DNA of 64,000 nt, from positions 1 through 64,000 of the forward strand of contig NZ_WJIB01000024.1 of the NCBI RefSeq assembly GCF_019400745.1, in the 5' to 3' direction. The notes under the pieces are model-generated. The model was given only the letters and a program-made list of their open reading frames with translations. It did no database searches and had not been told where the DNA came from. Shown here piece by piece: positions 16,764 to 25,509 of the stretch. This DNA comes from Cohnella sp. CFH 77786 (lineage in GTDB: Bacteria > Bacillota > Bacilli > Paenibacillales > Paenibacillaceae). The position numbers and the translations under genes were made by a program. Positions within the stretch are counted from its first letter, which is position 1. The number at the start of each line of letters is the position of its first letter.

Positions 16764-16943
16764 TTATACTTCTTTAACTTCGACCAGGTGGCTGACCGTG
16801 TTGATCATGCCGCGGATGGCCGCATTGTCTTCTTTCACGACGACGGAGTTCGTCTTGCGCAAGCCAAGCGCTTGAACCGTCTGGCGTTGGTTCTCCGGAC
16901 GGCCGATCAGGCTGCGCTTGAGGGTGATTTGCAGTTTCGCCAT
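16764..16943 (-). CDS. rpmD: 50S ribosomal protein L30
   Basis: 59 residues: starts MAKLQITLKRSLIGRPENQR and ends SHLVEVKEV. Family-typical length, with ATG 16943 preceded by AGGAGGGG. Located between rpsE and rplO as expected. Confidence 0.97.
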   Translation of the reverse strand: MAKLQITLKRSLIGRPENQRQTVQALGLRKTNSVVVKEDNAAIRGMINTVSHLVEVKEV

Positions 16944-16956
16944 CTAATACCCCTCC

Positions 16957-17454
16957 TTAACCCAACAGCTCTTCCACGGTTTTGCCGCGGAGCTTCGCCA
17001 CGTCTTCGGCGCGTTTCAGGCGGGAGAGACCTTCCAGCGTCGCATTAACCATGTTAATCGAGTTGGAGGATCCCAGCGATTTCGTCAAAATGTCGCCGAC
17101 TCCGGCCAGTTCGAGCACCGCGCGGACAGGACCGCCCGCGATGACGCCCGTACCTTCCGATGCCGGTTTCAGCAGCACTTTGCCGGCGCCGAAGTGTCCC
17201 GTAACGGCGTGCGGAATGGTCGTGCCGACCAGCGGAACGTAAATGAGATTTTTCTTCGCGTCTTCGACGCCTTTGCGGATCGCGTCCGGCACTTCGCCGG
17301 CTTTGCCGATGCCCGCGCCGACCCAGCCCTTGCCGTCGCCAACGACGACAAGCGCGCTGAAGCTGAAACGGCGGCCGCCTTTGACGACTTTCGCGACGCG
17401 ATTGATTTGGACCATTTTTTCCGTCAGTTCCAAAGAATTCGGATCTACACGCAA
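16957..17454 (-). CDS. rpsE: 30S ribosomal protein S5
   Basis: 165 residues: dsRNA-binding domain (about 10-75, VVKGGRRFSFSALVVVGDG) and C-terminal ribosomal S5 domain ending in the LRGKTVEELLG helix. It lines the mRNA entry channel and affects decoding accuracy. Confidence 0.98.
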   Translation of the reverse strand: MRVDPNSLELTEKMVQINRVAKVVKGGRRFSFSALVVVGDGKGWVGAGIGKAGEVPDAIRKGVEDAKKNLIYVPLVGTTIPHAVTGHFGAGKVLLKPASEGTGVIAGGPVRAVLELAGVGDILTKSLGSSNSINMVNATLEGLSRLKRAEDVAKLRGKTVEELLG

Positions 17455-17484
17455 GTCGTTAACCCTCCTTGTTTCGAGAATGTA

Positions 17485-17853
17485 TTAAAACTGAAGACCG
17501 GCTTCGCGAGCCGCGTCCGCCAATGCTTGAATCCGTCCGTGGTACAGGTAGCCGCCGCGATCGAACACGACGCTCTCGTACCCTTTGGCTTTCGCCCGCT
17601 GGGCGATGAGCTCGCCCACTTTGCGAGCCGCTTCGACGTTGCCGCCGTTGCCGACTTGACCGGCCAGTTCCTTGTCAACCGTCGATGCGCTCGCCAGCGT
17701 CGTTCCGCTGACGTCATCGATCAGTTGAGCATAAATATGCTTCGAGGAACGGAACACGGAGAGGCGGGGACGGGCAGTCGTGCCGCTGATTTTCTTGCGC
17801 ACCCGCAGGTGGCGCTTCAGACGGGCTTTATTCTTGTCGCCTTTGGTAATCAT
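17485..17853 (-). CDS. rplR: 50S ribosomal protein L18
   Basis: 122 residues from MITKGDKNKARLKRHLRVRK to LADAAREAGLQF. ATG 17853 with AAAGGAG 10 nt upstream. The ten extra upstream codons are not L18-like. It binds 5S rRNA together with L5. Confidence 0.98.
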   Translation of the reverse strand: MITKGDKNKARLKRHLRVRKKISGTTARPRLSVFRSSKHIYAQLIDDVSGTTLASASTVDKELAGQVGNGGNVEAARKVGELIAQRAKAKGYESVVFDRGGYLYHGRIQALADAAREAGLQF

Positions 17854-17917
17854 CCGAGGTAAACTCCTTTCTCGGTGTTGCATCTAGGCAGCTCTTAACC
17901 ACCCGCAACTACCTGAA

Positions 17918-18460
17918 TTACTTCTTCTTGCCGGCTTTGCCCTCTTTGCGGAGGATGCGTTCGCCTTCGTATTTGATGCCTTTGCCTTTGTACGGCTCGG
18001 GCGGACGGACGGAGCGCACTTTCGCGGCCGTTTCTCCGACGACTTCCTTGTCGATGCCGCGGATGATGATCCGGTTTTGCGCCGGAACTTCGAACTCGAT
18101 GCCGCTGGCCGGCGTGAATTCCACCGGATGGGAGTAGCCGACGTTCAGGACCAGCTTCTCGCCGGACTTGCTGGCACGGTAACCGACGCCGACCAGCTCG
18201 AGGTTCTTCGCGTAACCCTCGGTTACGCCGCTGACCATGTTGGCGACGACGCTGCGCGTCGTGCCGTGCAGGGAGCGGTGAAGCTTGTTGTCGGAAGGAC
18301 GTTCGATGTTGATGACGCCTTCTTCGAGCACGACTTTCATATCTTGATGCAGTACACGGGACAAAGTTCCTTTCGGTCCTTTGACGGTAATGACGTTGTT
18401 GTCCAGGTTCACGTTCACGCCGTTAGGCACCTGGATCGGTTTGCGTCCGATACGGGACAT
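17918..18460 (-). CDS. rplF: 50S ribosomal protein L6
   Basis: 180 residues, beginning MSRIGRKPIQVPNGVNV. Two L6 domains; the C-terminal signature PEPYKGKGIKYEGERI is intact. Located at the base of the L7/L12 stalk. Confidence 0.98.
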   Translation of the reverse strand: MSRIGRKPIQVPNGVNVNLDNNVITVKGPKGTLSRVLHQDMKVVLEEGVINIERPSDNKLHRSLHGTTRSVVANMVSGVTEGYAKNLELVGVGYRASKSGEKLVLNVGYSHPVEFTPASGIEFEVPAQNRIIIRGIDKEVVGETAAKVRSVRPPEPYKGKGIKYEGERILRKEGKAGKKK

Positions 18461-18490
18461 GGGTACACCTCCAATCGTGTGCGGGTTGTA

Positions 18491-18889
18491 TTACCAAACG
18501 TAAGCGAGCACTTCTCCGCCGTTTTTGGCTTGGCGCGCTTCTTTGTCCGTTACGATGCCTTTGGATGTCGAGATGATCGCGATGCCGAGGCCACCCAGCA
18601 CCCGCGGGATTTCGTTCGATTTCGTGTAGACGCGCAGGCCGGGTTTGCTGATGCGCTTGAGCCCGGTGATGACGCGTTCGTTGTTGGGACCGTACTTCAA
18701 GAAAATACGGATCAGCCCTTGCTTGTTGTCGTCGACGTACTCCGCGTCGCGGATAAAACCTTCGCGTTTGAGGATCTCGGCGATTTGCTTCTTCACCGTG
18801 GACGCAGGCAGTTCAACCGACTCGTGACGCACGAGGTTCGCGTTGCGAATGCGCGTCAGCATATCTGCAATGGGATCAGACATAACCAT
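18491..18889 (-). CDS. rpsH: 30S ribosomal protein S8
   Basis: 132 residues, start MVMSDPIADMLTRIRNANL, end GGEVLAYVW. Binds helix 21 of 16S rRNA. In other bacteria S8 represses the spc operon; no such site could be defined here. An ATG two codons downstream is an alternative start. Confidence 0.98.
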   Translation of the reverse strand: MVMSDPIADMLTRIRNANLVRHESVELPASTVKKQIAEILKREGFIRDAEYVDDNKQGLIRIFLKYGPNNERVITGLKRISKPGLRVYTKSNEIPRVLGGLGIAIISTSKGIVTDKEARQAKNGGEVLAYVW

Positions 18890-18919
18890 GGGGTAAACCT
18901 CCTTCCCGAACTCGGCTGA

Positions 18920-19105
18920 TTACCAGCTCGCTTTTTTGACGCCAGGAATCTGGCCTTTGTATGCCAATTCGCGGAAACAAATCCGGCAAATTTTGAACTT
19001 GCGGAAAACGGAATGCGGACGGCCGCAGCGCTCGCAGCGCGTGTAAGCGCGGACCGCAAACTTCGGCGTGCGTTGCTGCTTGATTTTCATCGACGTTTTT
19101 GCCAC
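18920..19105 (-). CDS. rpsN: 30S ribosomal protein S14, zinc-binding type
   Basis: 61 residues of the short (type Z) form, with the four zinc cysteines CERCG ... CRIC at about residues 24-43. MAKTSMKIKQQRTPKFAVR start. B. subtilis uses the same type as its housekeeping S14. Confidence 0.98.
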   Translation of the reverse strand: MAKTSMKIKQQRTPKFAVRAYTRCERCGRPHSVFRKFKICRICFRELAYKGQIPGVKKASW

Positions 19106-19144
19106 TTTGCTTTCACACCTCCTAAAGGGTTAGGCGGGCGATCG

Positions 19145-19687
19145 TTACTTCGTGAACGGCATGCCCAGTTGGGTGAGCAGCTCGCGGGCTTCTTCGTCCG
19201 TTTGAGCCGTCGTTACGATGACGATGTCCATCCCGCGGATTTTATCGATTTTATCGTATTCGATCTCCGGGAAAATCAGCTGTTCTTTCAAGCCCAGCGT
19301 GTAGTTGCCGCGTCCGTCGAACGATTTGCTCGATACGCCGCGGAAGTCGCGCACGCGCGGAAGGGAAATGTTGAACAGCTTGTCGAGGAAATAGTACATC
19401 CGGTCGCCGCGCAGCGTGACTTTCACGCCGATCGGCAGGTTCTCGCGGAGACGGAAACCGGCGATCGATTTCTTCGCCCGCGTGATCACGGGTTTCTGAC
19501 CTGCGATTTTCTGCATGTCTTCCACGGCAGCGTCCAGCACTTTGGAGTTTTGGACCGCTTCGCCGACGCCCATGTTGATGACGACTTTCTCGATTTTCGG
19601 TACTTGCATCACCGATTTGTAGTTGAACTTCTGCATCAAGGCAGGAGTGATTTCATTGTTGAAACGCTCTTTCATTCTAGCTGCCAT
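19145..19687 (-). CDS. rplE: 50S ribosomal protein L5
   Basis: 180 residues with the signatures PKIEKVVINMGVGEAV and IFPEIEYDKIDKIRGMDI. It binds 5S rRNA in the central protuberance. ATG 19687 encodes MAARMKERFNN; an ATG four codons later is possible. Confidence 0.98.
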   Translation of the reverse strand: MAARMKERFNNEITPALMQKFNYKSVMQVPKIEKVVINMGVGEAVQNSKVLDAAVEDMQKIAGQKPVITRAKKSIAGFRLRENLPIGVKVTLRGDRMYYFLDKLFNISLPRVRDFRGVSSKSFDGRGNYTLGLKEQLIFPEIEYDKIDKIRGMDIVIVTTAQTDEEARELLTQLGMPFTK

Positions 19688-19723
19688 TTGTCACAGTGAC
19701 CTCCTTTCCGTCAAAACTCGCGA

Positions 19724-20077
19724 TTAGTCGATCTCTTGGCCGGATTTTTTCGCGATCCGGACTTTCTTGCCGTTGTCGAGGACTTTGTAGCCGATCCGGG
19801 TCGGTTTGCCGCTTTTCGGATCGATGTGCATCACGTTGGATACGTGAATCGGCGCTTCGCGCTCGATGATGCCGCCTTGCGGATTCGCCTGGTTCGGGCG
19901 CGTATGGCGCTTCACCATGTTGACGCCTTCGACCAGAACGCGGTTCTCGCGGGGATAAGCTGCGATGACGCGGCCTTTCTTCCCTTTGTCTTTGCCCGTG
20001 ATGACGATGACGTTGTCGTCCTTCTTCACGTGCAGTTTATTGTTGTGCGATTCCAGCACTTTTTTCAACCGGGGCAT
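19724..20077 (-). CDS. rplX: 50S ribosomal protein L24
   Basis: 117 residues, with the KOW motif VKKDDNVIVITGKDKGKKGRV at about 18-38 and ending KKVRIAKKSGQEID. An assembly initiator protein near the tunnel exit. Preceded by AGGAGG before ATG 20077. Confidence 0.98.
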   Translation of the reverse strand: MPRLKKVLESHNNKLHVKKDDNVIVITGKDKGKKGRVIAAYPRENRVLVEGVNMVKRHTRPNQANPQGGIIEREAPIHVSNVMHIDPKSGKPTRIGYKVLDNGKKVRIAKKSGQEID

Positions 20078-20120
20078 GGGTACACCTCCTGCCTTCTGCT
20101 CTTAAGTCCGATACCGGGGT

Positions 20121-20489
20121 TTACAGAACTTCCGGTGCCAGGGAAATGATTTTCATGAAGTCGCGTTCGCGAAGCTCACGGGCGACCGGTCCGAAGATCC
20201 GGGTGCCGCGCGGGCTCTTGTCTTCTTTTACGATAACGGCCGCGTTCTCGTCGAAAGCGATATAGGATCCGTCTTTGCGGCGAGTCGAGTTCTTCGTGCG
20301 GACGATAACGCATTTGACTACGTCGCCTTTTTTGACAACGCCACCGGGTGTTGCTTGTTTGACGGAAGCAACGATCAGGTCGCCGATGTGGCCGACGCGG
20401 CGTCCCGTACCGCCCAGCACGCGGATGCACATCAGTTCCTTCGCGCCGGAGTTGTCGGCAACGGCCAGACGCGTAAACGGTTGAATCAT
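20121..20489 (-). CDS. rplN: 50S ribosomal protein L14
   Basis: 122 residues, start MIQPFTRLAVADNSGAKELM, end FMKIISLAPEVL. Full length. It forms intersubunit bridges and is the docking site of RsfS. Confidence 0.98.
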   Translation of the reverse strand: MIQPFTRLAVADNSGAKELMCIRVLGGTGRRVGHIGDLIVASVKQATPGGVVKKGDVVKCVIVRTKNSTRRKDGSYIAFDENAAVIVKEDKSPRGTRIFGPVARELRERDFMKIISLAPEVL

Positions 20490-20567
20490 CGCAAGGTCCT
20501 CCTTTCTTAAGCTGACGACCGACGCGTGATGAACGCACTTTTTAGCGGTCGCAGCGGGGAATTCACA

Positions 20568-20834
20568 TTACAGAATGACGGCTTTTTCGGTGATTTCGAC
20601 CAGGCGCCACGTTTTGTCTTTCGACAGCGGACGGGTCTCCATGATTTTCACGGTATCGCCGATTTTGGCCTCGTTGTTCTCGTCGTGCGCTTTGAATTTC
20701 TTCGTGTACTTGATGCGTTTATGATACAGGCTGTGCTTCTTGTACGTCTCGACAGCCACCACGATCGTTTTGTCCATCTTGTCGCTGACGACTTTGCCGA
20801 TCTGAACTTTGCGGTTGTTTTGTCTTTCGCTCAA
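20568..20834 (-). CDS. rpsQ: 30S ribosomal protein S17
   Basis: 88 residues with an OB-fold core (VQIGKVVSDKMDKTIVVAVE) and end TWRLVEITEKAVIL. Primary 16S-binding protein in the S10 operon. Confidence 0.98.
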   Translation of the reverse strand: MSERQNNRKVQIGKVVSDKMDKTIVVAVETYKKHSLYHKRIKYTKKFKAHDENNEAKIGDTVKIMETRPLSKDKTWRLVEITEKAVIL

Positions 20835-20873
20835 GGGTAAATCCTCCTTCCTGAAATCATAGGTTCAGGCGTA

Positions 20874-21071
20874 TCAGCCGATGCCGAGTTCACGCTCGCG
20901 CAAAATCGTTTTGGCCCGGGCGATTTCTTTCCGCAGCTCGCTGATGCGGTGCGGATTGTCCAGCTGGCCGGTAGCCAGTTGGAAACGGAGGTTGAACAGC
21001 TCATCCTTGAAACCGGCGACCTTCTGCTCGAGCTCAGCCGACGTCAGGTTGCGGAATTCACTGGCCTTCAT
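20874..21071 (-). CDS. rpmC: 50S ribosomal protein L29
   Basis: 65 residues, two helices: MKASEFRNLTSAELEQKV ... KTILRERELGIG. ATG 21071 is preferred over the GTG at 21083, which lies in the Shine-Dalgarno. The gene overlaps the rplP 3' end by 14 nt. Confidence 0.97.
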   Translation of the reverse strand: MKASEFRNLTSAELEQKVAGFKDELFNLRFQLATGQLDNPHRISELRKEIARAKTILRERELGIG

Positions 21072-21495
21072 TTGCTTCACCACCCAGTTCTTCGCGCTTC
21101 ACGAACTTCGTCTTGATCGGCAGCTTGTGAGCCGCAAGACGCATCGCTTCGCGTGCGATCTCCTCGGATACGCCGGCCAGCTCGAACAGGATTTTGCCCG
21201 GCTTGACGACGGCGACCCATTTCTCTACGTTACCTTTACCGCTACCCATCCGGACCTCGAGAGGCTTCTGGGTGATCGGCTTGGACGGGAAAATTTTGAT
21301 CCATACTTTACCGCCCCGTTTGATGTAACGGGTCATGGCGATACGCGCGGCCTCGATTTGGCGGTTGGTTACCCAAGCAGGCTCTTGCGCTTGAAGGCCG
21401 TATTCGCCGAAGTGCACTTCCGTGCCGCCTTTGGCCATGCCTTTCATTTTACCGCGATGCTGTTTGCGGTGTTTGACGCGTTTGGGGATCAACAT
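21058..21495 (-). CDS. rplP: 50S ribosomal protein L16
   Basis: 145 residues: MLIPKRVKHRKQHRGKMKG start, with the GKGNVEKWVAVVKPGKILFE block. Assembles late and positions the A-site tRNA elbow. It is 2 bp downstream of rpsC. Confidence 0.98.
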   Translation of the reverse strand: MLIPKRVKHRKQHRGKMKGMAKGGTEVHFGEYGLQAQEPAWVTNRQIEAARIAMTRYIKRGGKVWIKIFPSKPITQKPLEVRMGSGKGNVEKWVAVVKPGKILFELAGVSEEIAREAMRLAAHKLPIKTKFVKREELGGEANEGQ

Positions 21496-21497
21496 GA

Positions 21498-22160
21498 TCA
21501 GTTGCCTCCTTCCTCAGCGGCTCTTTTCTTCGCCGGAAGGACTTCGCCGCGGTAGATCCATACTTTCACGCCGATGCGGCCATAAGTCGTATGGGCTTCT
21601 GCCGTGCCGTAGTCGATGTCCGCGCGCAGCGTGTGCAGCGGAACCGTGCCTTCGCTGTAGCCTTCCGTACGGGCGATTTCCGCTCCGCCCAGACGACCGC
21701 TGACGGATGTTTTGATACCTTTGGCGCCTGCGCGCTGCGTCCGTTGGATCGCTTGCTTCATGGCGCGGCGGAACGAAGTGCGGCGCTCCAGCTGTTGCGC
21801 GATGCTCTCGGCAACGAGGATGGCGTCCAGTTCCGGGTTCTTGATTTCGGAAATGTTGATGTGAACCTTCTTGTTGTTCGTCAGCTTCGCGAGCTCTGTT
21901 CGAAGCACTTCCACCTCGGAGCCGCCTTTGCCGATGACGATGCCCGGCTTCGCGGTATGGATGGTGACGTTCACGCGGTTCGCCGCACGTTCGATCTCGA
22001 TGCGGGAAACAGCGGCGTCTTTCAGTTTATTTTTGAGGAATTCGCGGATTTTGACGTCTTCCATCAGAAGATCGCCGAAGTCCTTGTCGGCATACCATTT
22101 GGATTCCCAGTCACGGATGATGCCGATGCGAAGACCGACCGGATTTACTTTTTGACCCAC
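21498..22160 (-). CDS. rpsC: 30S ribosomal protein S3
   Basis: 220 residues: MGQKVNPVGLRIGIIRDWES start, KH-type-2 domain with VIGKGGSEVEVLR (about 77-89), and a C-terminal domain ending GEVLPAKKRAAEEGGN. Part of the mRNA entry helicase with S4 and S5. Confidence 0.98.
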   Translation of the reverse strand: MGQKVNPVGLRIGIIRDWESKWYADKDFGDLLMEDVKIREFLKNKLKDAAVSRIEIERAANRVNVTIHTAKPGIVIGKGGSEVEVLRTELAKLTNNKKVHINISEIKNPELDAILVAESIAQQLERRTSFRRAMKQAIQRTQRAGAKGIKTSVSGRLGGAEIARTEGYSEGTVPLHTLRADIDYGTAEAHTTYGRIGVKVWIYRGEVLPAKKRAAEEGGN

Positions 22161-22173
22161 ACGTTGTCCCTCC

Positions 22174-22512
22174 TTATTTTTCGGATACGACCAGCGTAAT
22201 GTGGCTGGTGCGCTTGAAGATGCTGAACGCGCGGCCTTGGGAACGCGGCTGGAACCGTTTCATGGTCGGGCCTTCGTTGACGAAAGCCTCGGAAACGACC
22301 AGCTTGTTCACGTCCATTTGGTAGTTGTGTTCAGCGTTGGCAATCGCGGAGTTCAGCAGCTTCTCCACGACCGGAGATGCCGAACGCGGCGTATGGCGCA
22401 GAATCGCAATCGCTTCTCCGACCTTCTTACCGCGGATCAGGTCAACAACCAGGCGGACTTTGCGGGCCGGAATGCGAATGTTGTGCACATGAGCTTTCGC
22501 TTGCTGAGACAT
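22174..22512 (-). CDS. rplV: 50S ribosomal protein L22
   Basis: 112 residues: AKAHVHNIRIPARKVRLVVD start region and the tunnel-lining beta hairpin around MKRFQPRSQGRAFSIFKRTS, where macrolide-resistance changes occur; nothing there looks altered. Confidence 0.98.
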   Translation of the reverse strand: MSQQAKAHVHNIRIPARKVRLVVDLIRGKKVGEAIAILRHTPRSASPVVEKLLNSAIANAEHNYQMDVNKLVVSEAFVNEGPTMKRFQPRSQGRAFSIFKRTSHITLVVSEK

Positions 22513-22621
22513 CGGTGTACCTCCTCCCGTACGTTACGTGCGTCGGCGGGAACCGCCGACTCGCAGGGTGTTGTGATGCTGATCGAGCCGTTACGCCTTA
22601 GGCGCTCTCCCTCGATCGCAT

Positions 22622-22903
22622 TTATCTTCTTCCGGTTTTCTTGTCGTCGTCCGTGTGTCCTTTGAACGTGCGCGTCGGCGCGAATTCGCCTAGTTTGTGT
22701 CCGACCATGTCTTCCGTCACATAGACCGGGACATGCTTGCGTCCGTCGTAAACGGCGAACGTGTGGCCCACGAACTGCGGGAAAATCGTCGAGCGGCGGG
22801 ACCACGTTTTGATGACCACTTTCTTCCCGCTGGTGGACAATTCATCCACTTTCTTCAACAGGTAGTCGTCGACGAAAGGTCCTTTTTTCAGGCTGCGACC
22901 CAT
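22622..22903 (-). CDS. rpsS: 30S ribosomal protein S19
   Basis: 93 residues: MGRSLKKGPFVDDYLLKKV start, with IFPQFVGHTFAVYDGRKHVP. It forms the 30S head with S13. A 109-bp gap to rplV follows. Confidence 0.98.
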   Translation of the reverse strand: MGRSLKKGPFVDDYLLKKVDELSTSGKKVVIKTWSRRSTIFPQFVGHTFAVYDGRKHVPVYVTEDMVGHKLGEFAPTRTFKGHTDDDKKTGRR

Positions 22904-22928
22904 GGAATGCTCCTCCCTTCTTCCTTCA

Positions 22929-22979
22929 CCCCAAAAAGTGAAGCAAACCTCCGATGCCGATTCCGATTACTTTTTGGGG
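22929..22979. repeat. CCCCAAAAAGT...ACTTTTTGGGG repeat, copy 2
   Basis: A 51-bp element with 11-bp terminal inverted repeats fills most of the 87-bp rplB-rpsS gap inside the S10 operon. Its internal CGATTCCGAttACTTTTTGGGG half matches the tuf copies. Confidence 0.8.
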
Positions 22980-22990
22980 ACCCCGATATA

Positions 22991-23821
22991 TTACTTGCTG
23001 CGGCGACGAACAATATATTTGTTCGAAGCTTTCTTCTTCTTGCGGGTTTTGTAACCGAGCGTCGGTTTGCCCCACGGAGACATCGGGGATTTCCGTCCGA
23101 TCGGAGCGCGGCCTTCGCCGCCGCCGTGCGGGTGGTCCACCGGGTTCATGACGACGCCGCGGACGACCGGGCGTTTGCCCAGGTGACGGTTGCGTCCCGC
23201 TTTACCGATGTTGATCAACTCGTGGTCTTGGTTGCCGACGACGCCGATCGTGGCGCGGCATTGCTTCAGCACGCGGCGGATCTCGCCGGATGCGAGGCGG
23301 ATCGTGACGTATTGCTCTTCTTTGCCGAGCAATTGCGCCGACGTACCGGCTGCGCGTACCAATTGTCCGCCTTTGCCGGGCTTCAGCTCGATGTTGTGGA
23401 TAACGGAACCGACCGGGATGTTCTCCAGCGGAAGGGCGTTCCCCGTCTTGATGTCGGCTTCGGGACCGGACATGATTTCGTCGCCGACTTTCAGGCCTTT
23501 CGGAGCGATGATGTAAGCTTTCTCTCCGTCGACGTAGTTGATCAGCGCGATGTAGGACGTGCGGTTCGGATCGTATTCGATCGTGGCCACGCGGCCAGGT
23601 ATGCCGTCTTTCGTGCGTTTGAAGTCGATGATGCGGTATTTACGCTTATGACCGCCGCCGTGATGGCGCACCGTCAGTTTCCCTTGGTTGTTCCGGCCCG
23701 CCGTTTTGGAGAGCGGCGCGAGCAGCGATTTCTCCGGCGTCGAAGTGGTGATCTCTTCGAACGTGGAGACCGTCATCTGACGGCGGCTCGGCGTGGTCGG
23801 TTTAAACTTTTTGACTGGCAC
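22991..23821 (-). CDS. rplB: 50S ribosomal protein L2
   Basis: 276 residues from GTG 23821 ((M)PVKKFKPTTPSRRQMT), chosen because GGAGG is 8 nt upstream. The conserved MNPVDHPHGGGEGRAPIG loop near the peptidyl-transferase centre is intact. The open frame extends 15 codons upstream through the repeat hairpin and is not L2-like. Confidence 0.98.
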   Translation of the reverse strand: MPVKKFKPTTPSRRQMTVSTFEEITTSTPEKSLLAPLSKTAGRNNQGKLTVRHHGGGHKRKYRIIDFKRTKDGIPGRVATIEYDPNRTSYIALINYVDGEKAYIIAPKGLKVGDEIMSGPEADIKTGNALPLENIPVGSVIHNIELKPGKGGQLVRAAGTSAQLLGKEEQYVTIRLASGEIRRVLKQCRATIGVVGNQDHELINIGKAGRNRHLGKRPVVRGVVMNPVDHPHGGGEGRAPIGRKSPMSPWGKPTLGYKTRKKKKASNKYIVRRRSK

Positions 23822-23841
23822 TCGGATTCCCTCCTCTAATA

Positions 23842-23864
23842 CGGAGTTTGCGGGGCAAACTCTC
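23842..23864 (-). repeat. GAGTTTGC-hairpin repeat just 5' of the rplB Shine-Dalgarno
   Basis: GGAGTTTGC, loop, GCAAACTCTC in the 65-bp rplW-rplB gap. On the mRNA the hairpin ends about 5 nt before the rplB ribosome site. Same family as 11763 and 43335. Confidence 0.8.
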
Positions 23865-23886
23865 ACCGCAATTCAAGAGTTCGTGA

Positions 23887-24180
23887 TTATACGGAAGCTT
23901 CGAAGAACTCGAGCGGCTTGCTGCCTTCTGCGAGCTGAACGATCGCTTTTTTCCATTCCGACGTGTAACCGCTGTGGCGGCCGTAACGTTTCGGCTTCGC
24001 CGGCATGCGCAGCGTGTTGACGCTGGCGACCTTCACTTTGAAGATCTGCTCGACGGCTTGCTTGATTTCGGTCTTGTTGGCCTTGATGTCAACTTCGAAC
24101 ACGTATTTCAGCTGGTCGATGAACTCGCTGGTGCGTTCGGTAATGACCGGCCGTTTGATTACATCACGGGGGTTTTTCAT
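23887..24180 (-). CDS. rplW: 50S ribosomal protein L23
   Basis: 97 residues: MKNPRDVIKRPVITERTSEF start, with VASVNTLRMPAKPKRYGRHSG. L23 is the docking site for trigger factor and SRP at the tunnel exit. Its ATG overlaps the rplD stop (TAATG). Confidence 0.98.
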   Translation of the reverse strand: MKNPRDVIKRPVITERTSEFIDQLKYVFEVDIKANKTEIKQAVEQIFKVKVASVNTLRMPAKPKRYGRHSGYTSEWKKAIVQLAEGSKPLEFFEASV

Positions 24181-24803
24181 TACGCGAACACCTCCTCCAC
24201 TTTCGCGACCGCGTCCTTCGTGATGATCACTTGATCGTGAACCATCACGTCAAGCACGTTGATTCCGTCTGCGGCGACGAATTTGACGCCCGGAATGTTG
24301 CGTGCGGACAAAGCCACATTGTTGTCAAAGTCGGCGGTGACGACAAGCGCTTTGCGCGCGACCTTGAGGTTGCTCAAAATTTTGGCGAAATCTTTCGTCT
24401 TCGGCTGGCTCAGTGTCAGCTGATCGAGAACGATAATTCCGTTGCCTGCCACTTTGCTGGACAGAGCGGATTTGATCGCCAGACGGCGAACCTTGCGGGG
24501 CAATTTGAAACCGTAGCTGCGCGGAGTCGGCCCGAATACCGTGCCGCCGCCTTTCCATTGAGGCGCGCGGATGGAGCCTTGACGGGCGCGTCCGGTACCT
24601 TTCTGTTTCCACGGTTTGCGGCCGCCGCCGGAAACTTCGGAACGGCCTTTCACTTTGTGCGTGCCTTGGCGAACCGAAGCTTGCTGCAGCACGACTGCGC
24701 TATGCAGAACGTGGGTATTCGGCTCGATGCCGAAAATACCGTCAGCCAGATCGATTTCCCCAACCTGGTTGCCTTCCACGTTGTAAACAGTCACTTTAGG
24801 CAT
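24180..24803 (-). CDS. rplD: 50S ribosomal protein L4
   Basis: 207 residues: MPKVTVYNVEGNQVGEIDLA start. The long tunnel loop SGGGRKPWKQKGTGRARQGS is intact. L4 autoregulates the S10 operon in E. coli; this is not established in Firmicutes. Confidence 0.98.
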   Translation of the reverse strand: MPKVTVYNVEGNQVGEIDLADGIFGIEPNTHVLHSAVVLQQASVRQGTHKVKGRSEVSGGGRKPWKQKGTGRARQGSIRAPQWKGGGTVFGPTPRSYGFKLPRKVRRLAIKSALSSKVAGNGIIVLDQLTLSQPKTKDFAKILSNLKVARKALVVTADFDNNVALSARNIPGVKFVAADGINVLDVMVHDQVIITKDAVAKVEEVFA

Positions 24804-24833
24804 GTGTGGTCCTCCTTTCTTGAACGATGCGTA

Positions 24834-25460
24834 TTATTTCTTTACCGCTGCGCGGATTTTGAGGTACGTGTTTTTCGGACCCGGAACGGAGCCTTTGATC
24901 AGCAAAACATTGCGCTCGACGTCGACTTTGACGACTTCGAGGTTCTGGATCGTGATCGTTTCGGCGCCCATGCGGCCGTGCATTTTCTTGCCTTTCGGCA
25001 CGCGGTTGGCGTCGCGGATCGTCGCGAGCGAACCGTTGCCGCGGTGGTATTTGGAACCGTGAGCCATCGGGCCGCGGGACATGCCCCAACGCTTGATCGC
25101 GCCAGCCGTTCCTTTACCTTTGGAGATACCCGTCACGTCAACAAATTGACCTTCTTCGAAAATGTCGACTTTGATTTCTTGGCCAACTTCGACATTGTTC
25201 AGGTCAGCACCGCGGATTTCGCGGACGAAGCGCTTGGGTGCCGTGTTGGCTTTTTTCGCATGGCCAGTCTCCGGTTTGTTGGCAAGCTTCTCGCGCTTGT
25301 CCGCGAAACCGAGCTGGATCGCTTCGTATCCGTCGTTCGCTCCGTCTTTCTTCTGGAGGACGACGTTCGGTGTAGCTTCGATGACCGTGACCGGCACGAC
25401 GCTTCCGTCAGCCGCGAACACTTGAGTCATACCGAGCTTACGTCCCAAGATTCCTTTCAT
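24834..25460 (-). CDS. rplC: 50S ribosomal protein L3
   Basis: 208 residues: MKGILGRKLGMTQVFAADGS start; the extended loop HGSKYHRGNGSLATIRDANR reaches the peptidyl-transferase centre. An early assembly protein. Confidence 0.98.
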   Translation of the reverse strand: MKGILGRKLGMTQVFAADGSVVPVTVIEATPNVVLQKKDGANDGYEAIQLGFADKREKLANKPETGHAKKANTAPKRFVREIRGADLNNVEVGQEIKVDIFEEGQFVDVTGISKGKGTAGAIKRWGMSRGPMAHGSKYHRGNGSLATIRDANRVPKGKKMHGRMGAETITIQNLEVVKVDVERNVLLIKGSVPGPKNTYLKIRAAVKK

Positions 25461-25509
25461 GTTGACACCTCTTTTCCCTTCTGTATGAGACCCAGTCTCC
25501 GTGTTTTAA

